Shown here: positions 26,849 through 39,179 of the stretch, piece after piece
Layout: every line of letters starts with the position of its first letter
How positions within the stretch are numbered: the first letter of the stretch is position 1
Origin: Sorex araneus
Taxonomy: Eukaryota > Chordata > Mammalia > Eulipotyphla > Soricidae
NCBI RefSeq assembly: GCF_027595985.1
Contig: NC_073305.1
Location: forward strand, 180,437,949-180,501,948
Reading direction: 5' to 3'
DNA length: 64,000 bases
Position numbers and translations under genes: made by a program
The notes under the pieces: generated by a model
Told to the model about the DNA's origin: nothing
The model's input: only the letters and a program-made list of their open reading frames with translations
The model's database searches: none

Positions 26849-29800
26849 TCAAAGTGTATTAGAAAAACAAAATCAAAAATGAATAATGTGACTCCCACTT
26901 GAGAACTCCAATGTGCATCTTCTTCTTTAGAGAAACTAAAATTATTTCTCTGTCTCTGAAGAATTTCTCATGTTTTAATCAGAACAGACATCCTGTATTA
27001 GTTAGGGCAAGTCTAAATTATTAACTTCTCTGATTCCACAGAAATATATATATATATAGATATATATGGATATATATGTGTGCGTGTGTGTATGTTTGAA
27101 ATTTCACATTGACTTTCATCCCTTTTTCTTAATGTTTTTTCCTTATGTTTGCTTTTACTCTTTTAGAGTCCATTATTATTTATTGAATTAGTATGAGAAT
27201 TCTTCCAACATCTCCCTAATTCTACTTATATCAGGGGGTTTATAGCCAATTTCCACCCCATTTACCTAATTTTTCCTGTTTCTCTAAATTCACTAATTCA
27301 ATTTGACTGTTCTCTCCATCTTTCTAACTTTTATAGACTAAAATAACCCCTTTTAGAATCGATGTTTTCTTTCTTTTGTAACAACGCAACATTCTCTAGG
27401 CTTCCTGGTATTTGTATGTTGAAATGTCAGACACCCACCCGGGTTTTGAAGCTTTGAGGTTAACACATCTGTTTATATGTTTTAAAATTTAGAAGTAATT
27501 TGACTGAAAAATAGTTATGAGGCTGCTGCTCTGTGACTTTCAGGATTAGCCTCATTACCTACTTAGTTACTTCCAAGAGACACATTCTTCCTCTCACATC
27601 ATTCCCATAATTCTCTCTGCTTTCCATAGATTGGAGTCGAAGTCCTCATGTCTCTTCAGAAATATCTCTTTCCTCATTTTTATTTCTTTCTGATCCTTAA
27701 AATCGATGTCAAAGTGATATTCCTAATATTCCAGTGTAGATAGTTTCAAACACATGGGAATCTCTTTAACAGACAGGAATGAAACACAATTGTCAGAAAG
27801 AAAGAATGTAGTGCTTGTCAACTACAAGTTCAGAGAGCTTAAGAAAGAAAGAAATTCTCTTATTGTTCTCTGAGGTACAGTAAGTCTCTGAAATGGCTTA
27901 ATGTGAAGTAGGTCGTTGATTTTAGAGGTTGATGATGGAGCAGAAATCACTACCACAGCCTTATTTCTCTCACTTCAGTCTCTGCTTACCCTAGACACAC
28001 CCAAACATATGCAGAAACACGGATATCTGAGAGGTTTATATTAAAAAACTATATTATTTACTTTATCATTATTTTAATACAGTAACAGAGCTCTATCAAT
28101 CAAGGTACATGGCTTATAGTCTCATTTCTGTTATTTATCAGATCTGAGACCTTGGTTAAGTTAATTACAATTAATTTTATTGCTTGTCATTTTCTTCCTC
28201 AATTGAGGCTCTCCTTTTCTGTCTGGAATCATGAGGAACAAATAACACAACACTTTCAGATGATTCTGTAGAGACCCAAGTGTAGCACAGTGAAGGAAAA
28301 TTATTTATGTGTTTGGTTAGCTCTCATCAACAACCACTCTTCCTCCTCTGTGTCCGATTTCTTAGATTAAAGACATCATTCTCTTTCTCTAACTTAAAAA
28401 CTGAAGAAGACGTGAGTCATGGTTACTTGTCCTTCTCCTTCCTCCCCTGTATCAATTCAGCCATCATTCCTTTTGATTCGATGGAAATTTTATCTATAAA
28501 GTCCCTCTCCCCTCCCCCCACACACCACCCTGCTTTCTTTGTTTCTATTTTCCAACTGCGTTATTTCCTTGACAGGTTCCTTAGGGCTGGCTACAAACAT
28601 GGGGGTTAATAGTTGCTTCTTTTTTCAGGTAAGAAAAGCCTTTTGTACATTACGATAAATTAGGGGAATTCGTGAAATGTCATTCCAAATTCACAAAAGG
28701 CAACTTAAATCAGAATCCATATAAGCAGAAAGACTCGTCACTTGAAAAATATCCACAGTATACTACAATATGTATTGAAAAATCACTGGAGGTTAAAATG
28801 TATAATAGCAAAGAATATCTGGACATCAGAAAAATATGCATCTATTTTGCATTGAATAAGACACAAATTTGCAATTTTTCCGTTTGAAGAATACTGAAAG
28901 TTTGTTAAAACACACATGAGACATTTTTCTCTTGAATTGTGAATCCAAAGCTATTAATTGTTTTGCTGATTTTTATATTTAAAATAAACATAACTGAAGC
29001 CAAAACCTTCTGGTCTGTCTCTTTAATTGATTAGTCAACATTTTTAACATTATAGGGACCATTTCTTTGACACCATTATAAAACTAAACAGGAGTAATGC
29101 TCTACCTATACTTAATAAATTTCTTATACTTATTCATTTCAAATAGTTGCCCTCAGGTTAAACCTTCATTTAACCTTTTCAATTTCATTATAGACAGTGA
29201 TTTTTGAAATAACATTTCTAAAGAATCAAGTGCTAAGTATCAGTTGAAGGATGCATAGTAAAGATTATACTTAAGGAAGCTGTATAGTAATACCTGTTAG
29301 AATATGTTTTTAATATTAATACATAACAAAGAAGAAATTGGTTGTATATGTGGGGTATTATCAATAGTATGCCACTATGATGGTTACCGAGCTCTGTTTA
29401 TTACTTATATAATTAACAGTAAACAAGAATTTTTTTAAAGGAAAAGTAAAAGAATTCAAGATTTACTATAGATTGAGAAAACATGACCTTTTCGAAAGGT
29501 GACCTTAATATCAAATGTCAAATGACTCCTGAGAAACATTTTCATTAAAATGTTAAAGTGAAGCACATCATAAAGATGAAAGCAAAGTTTCTTCTCATTA
29601 CCCATACCCTCCTGTTGGGTGTGTGGAAACTTCTATTTTCATCAATGCACTTGATCTTTACAGATCCAATTATCCTCTCAAGTGAGGTCTATGAAAAATG
29701 AATTGCCCTGAAATTAATGATCATCCTCATTTATCAAATATAAACTATACTAATTTCTTGTCTTAGAAGACACTTGTATAATAATCTACTTAAAGCTCTC

Positions 29801-30677
29801 TTTTGATATGTAGTTTCTCAATTGGATTGCAGTTGAGATTATATTTGGAATCAGCCCAATTTGAAAAATATATTTGAAATCTCCCATCATCATATTATGG
29901 GGAGAAATAGCTAGAATAATCACATAGTTTTGAGCAAGTTTTATGGGGAAGGGTGTGTAATTTTTTATTGTTTCATTTTGTTTTATTCTGAGAATAAGTT
30001 CTTTATAAAGCAGCTTGTAAACAGAAATAAAATTTATTTTAATGAACAAGCTCTTGTGCATAGCAGAGTGACAGTATTTATACTAAGAATTGGGGGTGGG
30101 GGGGTGAGTACATCTACTTTGGGTATTAGGAAGCTCCTGAAGCTGTGATCCATACCTGGCACAACTGATGACACTCATAAAATACCTATTATGGTAAAGG
30201 AATAGATATAAGAATTGCATGGTGAGATCTTTCACTCTTCTCCAATTGTAAGATTATGCAAAAGGAACCAAGCTACTTATTAGCTCTCAGCCCCTTCCAG
30301 AAGGAAGGTTTGCTTTACCTAGGATTTCATTAGTAGGTCCAAGTGAGGAAAGTCCTCAGCATAAATTTGGTTTAACTATTTACACCAGATTTAATTTTAT
30401 TCATTTTCATGAGCAAATGAATTATATTTTGGTTATGTTGCTACATGTCATAAAGTAAGCATGGCTCCAAATGATCACCGTATGGATAAAGAGTTTGATC
30501 ATTTGGGAAGGTTAAGTCTACAAGGCAGACATACATCATACTGCTGCCACAAAAACATATATTTACTTCATTTACTATCTACAAAAAGCCGGGAGTCTTA
30601 ACAAGATTTTTTAAGTGACATTTTGACTATTATTTCAGTCTCATATTCTACAAGTTTGAATGTGCATAGCTCCCACA
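26849..30677. other. Long AT-rich interval without recognisable genes
   Basis: Contains a TA/TG microsatellite at about 27042-27095 and short frames with no recognisable product. There is no SINE or recent L1 over nearly 4 kb. It could hold an unrecognised exon or conserved element, but nothing supports one. Confidence 0.5.
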
Positions 30678-30885
30678 GTTACTGTCACTGTCACTATCAT
30701 CCTGTTGCTCATTGATTTGCTTGAGTGGGCACCAGTAACATCTCCATTCTGAAACTTGTTACTTTTTTTGGCATATAGAATATGTCACGAGGACCTTGCC
30801 AGGATTTTCTTGCAGGCAAGATACTCTTGGTAGCTTGCCGGGCTCTCCAAGGGGGTGGGGGGGAAAGAATCGAACCCGCAGTAAT
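30678..30885 (-). mobile_element. Family-B SINE, truncated at the head
   Basis: Plus-strand catcctgttgctcattg, gagtgggcaccagtaac and tagcttgccgggctctcc, ending at gaatcgaaccc. The tRNA head's first 50 bp or so are missing. The tail is cactgtcactgtcac-like, not poly(A). Confidence 0.85.
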
Positions 30886-32555
30886 ATTGCAAGTATAATA
30901 ATGACATCAAAGTTTTCACATTCCATGGAAATGTCAAAAATGTTTCAGTGAGTTGGTTGGCAGATGAAAGAACACAGACTAGCTATCAGAAACATAAATA
31001 AATCTTTATAAAATTATTGGAAGAATCGCAGGATGACAGTATAGCATGTATTTCCAGAAGATTGCAGATCATGTGAATGGCACATTCAGAAACTAGGTCA
31101 TCGGGAAACTGCTGCCACATTTGTTGACTCCAGGTAAAAACATGGTAGCTGATATCTCAGGGTAAATTTACCACCATCGTATTTTCTGACATCCTTGAGT
31201 TCAGGAAAACTTATCCACACATTGCAGTATCACTGCTATTTTAAAGGCTAAGAGAAGCTCATTGTACCAGCAGATCAAAGAATAAGAATAGATATTTTTT
31301 GTAAATTTTTTAAGTGAGAAATGTAGTATTTATCTTCAAACAGAAATATTAGGAAAATGTTGAAAAACACATGTCCAAGTATACCATATATGCCATGTTT
31401 GAAATTTACCTTCATGTCATTAACAAAGAACACAGAATAATAAATTGGGTGATAATGAAACACTTACATTTAGACTGAAAACTCACTCCAATTTGGTAGA
31501 TATTTTTCTTTATCATTACTATAGCATCAGGTGCTTCTAATATTTTTTAAAATTCTGCTATTTATCATATGTGCTGCGGCATTATCAGTATTTGTTTTAA
31601 TTAATCTGATATAATTTTTTACATATGTAGTAAAAATTGTGGATAAATTTTCTTATAAAATGTGATTTACCCTGAAGTAGATAATTTTAAGTTTCAATTA
31701 CTTAAATATATGTGCTTCTATTCAAATAGAAATTTACTATTTATATTACAACTAAACTTAACATTTGTCAGTCAGCTAAAGGTAAAATTTCTCTGCTGGC
31801 ATTCAAACAATAATCATATTGTATGACTTTGAAGTGACTTTGCATTTTTGGAATCACAATCAGTGTCTCATTAGAATGTAAATCTAAAATTATGGAAAAT
31901 TTCTCAATATGGAATATTACTTTAGGATATAAAAATTCATTTGAATCACCACTCAAAAGAAAATGATCCGGCGGTAGTTTGTTGGATCTAATACAGTCAG
32001 CAATTGTTATACATTCTGTAAAAAAAAAGAAGTCTATATATCTATAATAAGCTCTTGACAGATGGAGGCAAAACTTTGTTCAGTCTGATTTTTTCTAGAT
32101 AGAAAAAAATCTATAATGCAAAACAAAATAGATTTTGAATTATATTACTAAATAACACAGCCTAATGCAAATATTTGCAAGACATATACATTTTCAGGAT
32201 TTAAAAATTTGTGTGATATTTGAAGTCAGCTAACATCACCACATGCAAGAAAGGTTTTGTTTTGTGCAAAGTATAAGGAAGGTAGAATAAGAGTAAATAA
32301 AATGACTGAGTCCAGTGAAGGAGTCTATTTAAGTGCAATATTCATGATAAGAGTCAGCACCTCTACTTTGTATTGTGTAGTTGAGTCAGTATTAAGCTAA
32401 ATTCTGAGCAGCACACTTTAAAATTCTACTAATAAAGAGAGCTTTAGAATAGTGGTGGTCACCTGCGGTTCCACAAATTGGTTCCCTTTTGTAGAAATGG
32501 TCTGCTAGTGAGTAAAAATGTATTGCAGTTTAACACAATGTTAAAAAGTACTTTT
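30886..32555. other. No gene recognised
   Basis: AT-rich unique-looking sequence without repeats or coding evidence I can support. Confidence 0.45.
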
Positions 32556-32649
32556 TCCATGTCCATCCATTTATAAGCAAATTTCATGGCTTCATTTCAC
32601 CTGGTGCCTTCAAAGTCATGAAATTTACTTATAAATGGATGGACATGGA
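32556..32649. repeat. 33-bp inverted repeat with one mismatch
   Basis: Arms 32556-32588 and 32617-32649 (one mismatch) around a 28-nt spacer, at the 5' edge of the L1. It involves the same ORF2 site as the palindrome at 26312-26351. Confidence 0.92.
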
Positions 32650-33122
32650 GAATATTATGCTGAGTGAAGTGAGTCCAAGGGAGAGATGACATAGATTGAT
32701 TGTACTCATCTGTGGGATATAAAAAAGCAAAATATGAAACTAATACCCACGGACAGTAAAAACAAGGTCCAGGAGGACTGGTCCATGGATAAAATCATGC
32801 CACAAGTGGAAAGGCGATGGAGGGACAGTTAGGATAGAGAAGGGACCCATAAGACAATTGAAATTGGAAATCATCACTCTGGACAAGAACTGAATGCTGA
32901 AAGGAGGTAAAGAGACATACAAGATAACCTCTCAGTACCTATGATATTGCAAACTATAATTCCCAGAACAAGAGAAAGAGAGAGCTAGAGAAAGAAGAAA
33001 ACTACCTGCCATTGAAGCAGGCTTGATGAGGGTCAGGGAGTAGACAGGTGAAGAGAGTGGCACAAGGGAAAATGGAGGCATTGTTGGTGGAAAATGTGCA
33101 CAGGTGAATGAATGAGTATTGG
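32556..33122 (+). mobile_element. L1 3' end with fold-back at its 5' edge, tail missing
   Basis: 32556-32600 is the reverse complement of the ORF2 MKFAYKWMDME segment. 32611 onward is the same segment in the plus orientation, continuing through the ORF2 end and 3'UTR with an (AG)n tract. The 3'UTR stops at 33122 without poly(A), where a different repeat begins. The overlap of the two pieces makes an inverted duplication and not simple twin priming. Confidence 0.85.
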
Positions 33123-33805
33123 AGTGAAGCTCACCCCACACAGTGGAGTCCAGCCAGGAGTCTGGCAGAGATTGTGGAGTGTGGAGGTTTTTAGCTGCCA
33201 GGGCTCTCCTTGGGCAGGTGCTGGGCTTACCTGCCCCCTTCCAGGGTACCCCACATGACTCAGCCTTGTGCAAGGTCTGGAAGAATCTCTGCAACTTACT
33301 GATCTCTTTGATATTTATTTATGAGTTCTGGATTATGGCTGGTGAAAGAGTTTACATTGAACCTCAATTCAACAACTTCAGGCTTCTTCCTCTTTAAGAT
33401 TGCTAATTCATTAATTTTGAGAGGCTCCCAATCAGGGCTTACTTGGAGTCATTCCCTATGATACTGGGAGCCATTCCCATTAATGCTCAACTAATCAGGC
33501 TGGCAATTTAATGCTCGGTCCCAAGAATGTGGTGCTTCTACGCTTGTAGGGCAGGATCAAAGTCAACTCCCTGGTTCTCAATGGTCTCCAGGGGTTACAC
33601 CTAGTGATAAATGCACCTTACCCTAACTAGTGTACTATTTCCAGGCCCCATACATTCATTTAATGACAGGGATTCTGCACTCATTGTATGTGATGCCCAT
33701 TGTCTCATGTTTGTGTGACACATCATCAGTGATAAACTCTTTGCTGCCTAGTTTGCTGTGTGGATATGTGGTATGGACAAAAACATACAATTTTTATTTT
33801 ATCTA

Positions 33806-34058
33806 TGGAGTGATAGCACAGAGGGTAGGGCATTTGCCTTGCATGTGGCCAACCTGGGTTCGATTCCTTCATCTATCTCAGAGAGCCCGGCAAGCTACCA
33901 AGAGTATCTCACCCGTATGGCAGAGCCTGGCAAGCTACTCGTGGCATATTTGATATGCCAAAAACAGTAACAAAAAGTCTCACAATGGAGACACTACCGG
34001 TGCCCGTTCGAGCAAATTGATGAAAAATGGGAGGACAGTGACAGTGACTATTTTCATG
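33806..34058 (+). mobile_element. Family-B SINE
   Basis: Head tatggagtgatagcacag with B box ggttcgattcc, body agagcccggcaagctacc, catatttgatatgcc and tctcacaatggagacac. It ends gggaggacagtgacagtgac, a short tandem repeat without poly(A). Confidence 0.9.
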
Positions 34059-34140
34059 TGTGTTATTGTATATGATGCCACAATCATATGAAATTATAAG
34101 GAACAATGGACAGAATTCTTCAGCAAAACATAAATGCTAG

Positions 34141-34265
34141 GGGCTGGAGAGATAGTATAGCAGGTAGGACACTTGTTTTGCACAGACATACCTGAGTTTT
34201 ATTCCCAGCATACCAAGAACCAGCTTCATGCTCAGGAGAGGATGCTCTGGCTCCTGCCTGTGGTT
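34141..34265 (+). mobile_element. Family-A SINE, 3'-truncated or diverged
   Basis: Head ggggctggagagatagtat and gcaggtaggacacttg. The body becomes atypical after 34230 and no tail is visible. Confidence 0.7.
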
Positions 34266-34537
34266 TCAGGTACTCTACAGGGTCAGAGAAACTTCTCTAG
34301 TAATGAACTAGAGAAATGATCCCTGAAAGTATAGTCTTCTGTTCTTGATCTTGTTTAGGTGTTTCTACCCCACCACCCTTCTAAGTGCCACACTCTATGC
34401 AATTCTTTTTATCTCCATATTCCTAAACTGAAAGCCCAGCACCTGCCCAAGGAGAGCCCTGGCAGCTAAAACCCTCCACACTCCACAATCTCTGCCAGAC
34501 TCCTGGCTGGACTCCACTGTGTGGGATGAGCTTCACT

Positions 34538-37500
34538 GAGAACTTAATCTGTTGAAAAACTTAGGTACGCAGGTTTTGTGACTGAAATCTCTAGGCTCTC
34601 AAGGAGTCAGGGATGAGCTACCTCCCCACATCTCCCTGTGCTTTCAAAAGCCCTGGCAGTCATGCGCAATGATCATAAAACGCCACCCAGTTAAAAAGTT
34701 AACTCCAGTCATATAACCTCATTAAAAATTTTGGACTTCCTGAAGCAACACCTCAAACTCTACAACACTGGAAAACCAGGAGTACCACATCAGATTGGAT
34801 TGGATGTAATGTAGAAGGTATCTAATCTCAATTAACAAAATATCAACACAGAAGGCTTGACCTGTAACAATATATTAGCAATCTCAATAGCTTAATAGCT
34901 CTATGATAAGATACACAATCTTCACTTTTTTCTGAAGGAACATTTTTGATTGATGTTTAAGCAAATTATAAGAAGCAATATAAAGCAAATTATTGAGATC
35001 CTACTATGGGGCAGGCTTAAGGGGTGGTTGGGAAAATTAGAGATAATGCTGGTGGGAAGGTGCAACGGTGGTGGGATTTGTGTTGGTATATTGAATGTCT
35101 GTAACAAACGACTATGAATAACTTTCTAAACGACAGTGTTTATATAAGGAGTAAGGGGAAAATAAAATTTTTGAAAAAGCATTCAGAAAAATTATAATTA
35201 AAAAAAATTGATGGGCAAGCACTGAGGGACAACACATAGTAAAGGATGGTTTGGCTTTAGAGTTTCAGGGATATTGATCAGTGTTCACCAAATACTTCAT
35301 ATAAGAAATATACTTTGAATTAAATCTTCAAAGACAAAAACACTAAGCTAGACCGGAAGGGCAGGGTTGTGTCGATAAAATTCCAGGCAGGAGACTCAAA
35401 ATGGTTAATGTCCTTCTATAAATCACCAAGAGATTTGTTTGTGTTTCTTGTTATTTTGCTTTATTTAATTTTTTCAGATTAAAATCTATGATGACCAGAG
35501 AGATTTTCTGGGACTTTAATCGTTCTACTTATAAATAAGTAAATGAAAACTCTTTCCCAGTTTGATTTCTCTTCCTTCAAAGGTAAGTAAAGAAAGGTCA
35601 TCTTGCTAATGAACAGAAAATCTAGACAAGCCTTTCTCTCTGTGTTTCCTTTGAGCCATTCTTACCGAATCTCAGTTAACAGTCTCTAATTAGTATCTCT
35701 ACCTCTGCTTTCTTCCTTATCCATGCATAGCAAATTTTGGTGGCATTAATAGACAAGTAACTAATATCCATAATAGCAAGATTCAGTGGAAGTCTTTTCA
35801 AATAATGTAAAGACATTTTGAAAACCAATTAAGTAAGTGGTTCACTTCATTTCCTCCAAGATCTGAGTTAGACTTGAAGCAGGTGCTGCTGCTTCTCCCT
35901 GAGGATTGATCTTTTTCCAAGCCTCCAGTTTAGATCAGTCAATGTGATTATCTCTCTGTCAAAGTACCTGCCTGTTCAAAGTCATGCTGGGTAAATGATG
36001 TTCTTTGTGCCACCAAAGATTCCACATCAACAAAGACAATAATCATACCCAGACCGTTGGTGGAATTTTTGTTCCATTCTAGGGGATAGAGACTGGTTCT
36101 GAGTTTTAAGTTATGATTTCACTGAAGATTTCCTAGATTTAGCTAGAATCCCCTTTCCAACGACCTAGAAGAGTGCTATTTCCTTTTCTAAGATTCACTG
36201 TCTTATAAACCAAAGAACAAAATACTTTCAAAAGAAAATATTTTCCCTATGGAATAATAAAATCAACCCCTCTTGCAATCAAAAATGGTTGTAAATCTAT
36301 AGAAATAATGCCATTCAACGTTTTTCTCATATTACTTAAAACTTGGTGTTTGTTAAAGGGCCAAGGTCAGGCCCTTCTGGAAAGGAAGAACAATAATTTT
36401 GAAAATTCTCCATTCACTGAGTCTAGTGTCAAAAGAATGAAAGAGGCCTGAGATTTCTGAAGGACTAACATATCTTATTCAAAGATACCAGAAAATTTTT
36501 CCCCAAATTGGGAGGCTCTTCAGGGAGAACACCATGTTTTTCATTTCAAAACATCCACTCGGAGTGGTTTTGTTTTTCTAACAATTTCCTAGAAAGACAC
36601 TAGTGCATCAGGGACTTGTTGTTTTTTTAAAAAATCATGTATGAAGGATTCTATTATAGAATATATATGTTACATAGTAATATAAGAGATTTCTATAAAA
36701 GGAATTGGGTATTTTAAATAGTTTGTTTCAAGATACTGTTGTATTGAAATTGGGTATTTTAAATATTTCGTTTCAAGATATTGTTGGTTTTTTAGCATTC
36801 AAAGAAACAGAACTGACAAACTTTTTGATGAACATATATGAGATTCTATTCTTTCTCTCTTTGTGATATAAATACTTGGTTATTAAACATAATAAGAGCA
36901 TATATTTCTTTCTGTTCTATAGGAAGTTGTACTGCCATTTTGTATTGTTTATCTTGCAATATGTTTAGTGATTATAACAGTTTATTGACATGGAAAACCA
37001 CTGGTTTTCCTATACTCAGTTACCTCTTATATGCTATCTTAGTTTAACCTCACTCTAAAATTATTAGCACTCTAAGTGATTTTCACAAAGCTCATGCTAA
37101 GGATCATCTGTAATGATGATATATTTGTTTTTCTATTATTTCCAGTTTGGGTTTGTTTCTTCATCATTACATGTGATATGTTTAAACTTATACAGAACAC
37201 TATTTTCCTCCTTCATTTACCATGTCATTGTTTTGTCCACATAATCAGATGCAACAATGAGATTATGATTTCTAAAACTATTTTGAACTCTAAAACTATG
37301 TGATGTGATGATTATTAATATTCTAATGTTATTATACTTGACATTTAAGATCCATATCCTGTTTTGTATCAGTTGTTTTACAAAGCAAACCAACTATGAG
37401 CCCTTACATTTAGAATACTTCCACTTTATAGTGTGAAGGATTGGGAAGGAAAGAGAATATCCCAACTGAAACTGCAGCCCTAGACACAGTAATAAAATGA

Positions 37501-37792
37501 TATTTGCTCTGTCTACACAAGATATTAAGGTATTTTCCAGCTTCACACACAGTGATTGATTCAGAGAATGGAACATAACTCAAAATGGTGCAATGGGAAT
37601 AATATGTGGGCATTGCAGTAACTGTAGCAGCAGGAGAAAGAGACTCATACACTGTCTATGATATGAATTGCATTGTATAATGTGCTTTAGATATTACAAA
37701 TTTTACTGAAAGAGAAACTTTAATTTCATGGAAGGGAACATGAGAGCAATTCTCCAGGAAATAAATGTTTCTTAATCAACTTATATATAATT
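34538..37792. other. No gene recognised; possible old repeat near 35015-35165
   Basis: Mostly AT-rich. 35015-35165 has repeat-like wording (gctggtgggaaggtgcaac, ggtatattgaatgtctg) and an A-rich 3' end, suggesting the 3' end of an old LINE-like element. Identity uncertain. Confidence 0.4.
36703..36786. repeat. Tandem duplication, period 45 bp
   Basis: aattgggtattttaaata begins at 36703 and again at 36748. The 39-bp units differ at about 3 positions. A local duplication in non-repeat DNA. Confidence 0.88.
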
Positions 37793-38040
37793 ACTGTATC
37801 ACTGTCATCCCGTTGCTCATCGATTTGCTCGAGCGGGCACCAGTAATGTCTCCATTGTGAGACTTGTTGTTACTGTTGTTGGCATATCGAATATGCCATG
37901 GGCAGTTCGCCAGACCCTGCCGTGCAGGTAGGATACCCTCGGTAGCATGCTGGGCTCTCCAAGATAGATGGAGGAATCGAACCCAGGTCGGCCACGTACA
38001 AGGCAAATGCCCTTTCTGCTGTGCTATCACTCCAGCCCAG
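37793..38040 (-). mobile_element. Family-B SINE, well preserved
   Basis: Plus strand runs from gtatcactgtcatcccgttg to gctatcactccagccc, i.e. a full minus-strand copy from tail to head. Body words gctcgagcgggcaccag and catatcgaatatgcc are near consensus. No poly(A) and no obvious TSD. Confidence 0.92.
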
Positions 38041-38708
38041 GAAACATGCAAGTGTTCCTAAATCCATCTTCTATTGTCACTTTAATAGAGTAGCAAGCTT
38101 CAGGGGCAAAAAATTCAGGGGGGTTTCTTTTGGCTTCAGCCTCTGAACTTGAAACCTGTGATCATGATATCCTTCTCATGACCTGATGTAAAAGATGAGG
38201 CAGACGTCTCTCTGCCCTAGATGTTGCACTTTTTCCTCTGCCGCTCCCCCCCACCACATAAACTTCCCTGAGTGTATATGTGACCATTTAGTTCATGTAA
38301 GAATATGTGGCATTGCATTACAATCTATTCTAATGATTTCATTTTGGTTTAACCACCTCTGTAAACATCTTATCACCAAATAAAGTTGAACTTAGAAGAA
38401 TTGAGATTAGGTCTTCATCTTCTTTTGGGGACATCTAACTGATCTTATAAGAATAACAAATAACTTCAAAATATTTTTAAAGAACTTTACCATGTGAACT
38501 CACTGGTTTTACACAGTAATTCACTAAATTATATTATTGTTCAAAAAGTTTTTTATGAATCCACAGTAAAGTGGCAGTACAAGATCCTAACAGACCATCT
38601 GACCCCCACATAAATGTTTTAAAATATAGTTTGTCAGATTAGAGCTAAAAGTTCCTTTATCCCATGTTCTCTATCTCAGTCCAAAGAAAGCCTACTTATA
38701 AAGATATG

Positions 38709-38748
<40 letters not shown>

Positions 38749-38954
38749 CCTACAAGTTCTCAAGATTTTTAAGTTCATAGAAAATTGATAGTTTAGGGAA
38801 GAAGAATAAGAAATACCACAAAAGGATATTGGAGTTAAGTGATAAAACAATGATGTTCATCATCACACTAGTATTGGGAGTCTTTTTATTATTATTACTG
38901 ATAGCGCTAGAAGTATTTTGTTGTTGTTTTGGATTTGTTTGATTTTTGTACACA
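38041..38954. other. No gene recognised; contains (TA)n at 38714-38747
   Basis: AT-rich, with a pure TA dinucleotide microsatellite of about 34 bp. Confidence 0.5.
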
Positions 38955-39102
38955 CTGGACTTAACTCAGGGATTACTCATGTCTCTGCACTCAGGGTTTA
39001 CTCCTGGCTATGCTCAAGGGACTATATGGAACACTGGGATCAATTCCAGGTTGGTTGTATGCAAGGCAATCACCCTACCAGCTGTCCTATTACTCTGGCC
39101 CC
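38955..39102 (-). mobile_element. Family-A SINE, diverged
   Basis: Plus strand: gtctctgcactcaggg, ctatgctcaagggac, gcaaggcaatcacc and cctattactctggcccc. Poly(T) side decayed. Confidence 0.8.
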
Positions 39103-39179
39103 CAGGGTTGGAAGTCTTAACCACAGCAATTTGGAGAGTAAAGAAAAATAAATCAGTGGAATTAAACTTGTAAAATTCC

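Larger units (their letters stand above)
33123..34537. repeat. 106-bp inverted repeat, 2 mismatches, flanking 1.2 kb
   Basis: 33123-33228 (starts agtgaagctcaccccacac) is the reverse complement of 34432-34537 with two differences. Both sides diverge abruptly at the ends. The interior holds unclassified sequence (33229-33805), a family-B SINE and a family-A SINE. The arms may be the first 106 bp of two opposed copies of an unidentified repeat, possibly an LTR. No transposase or retroviral frame is present. Confidence 0.85.

Noticed and set aside
28307..28609. 100-codon frame as an exon
   Set aside because: No recognisable homology, no convincing splice sites or Kozak context; length is plausible for chance in this composition.
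34291..34318. Small palindrome tctctagt-aatga-actagaga
   Set aside because: An 8-bp stem in AT-rich DNA can occur by chance; no supporting context.
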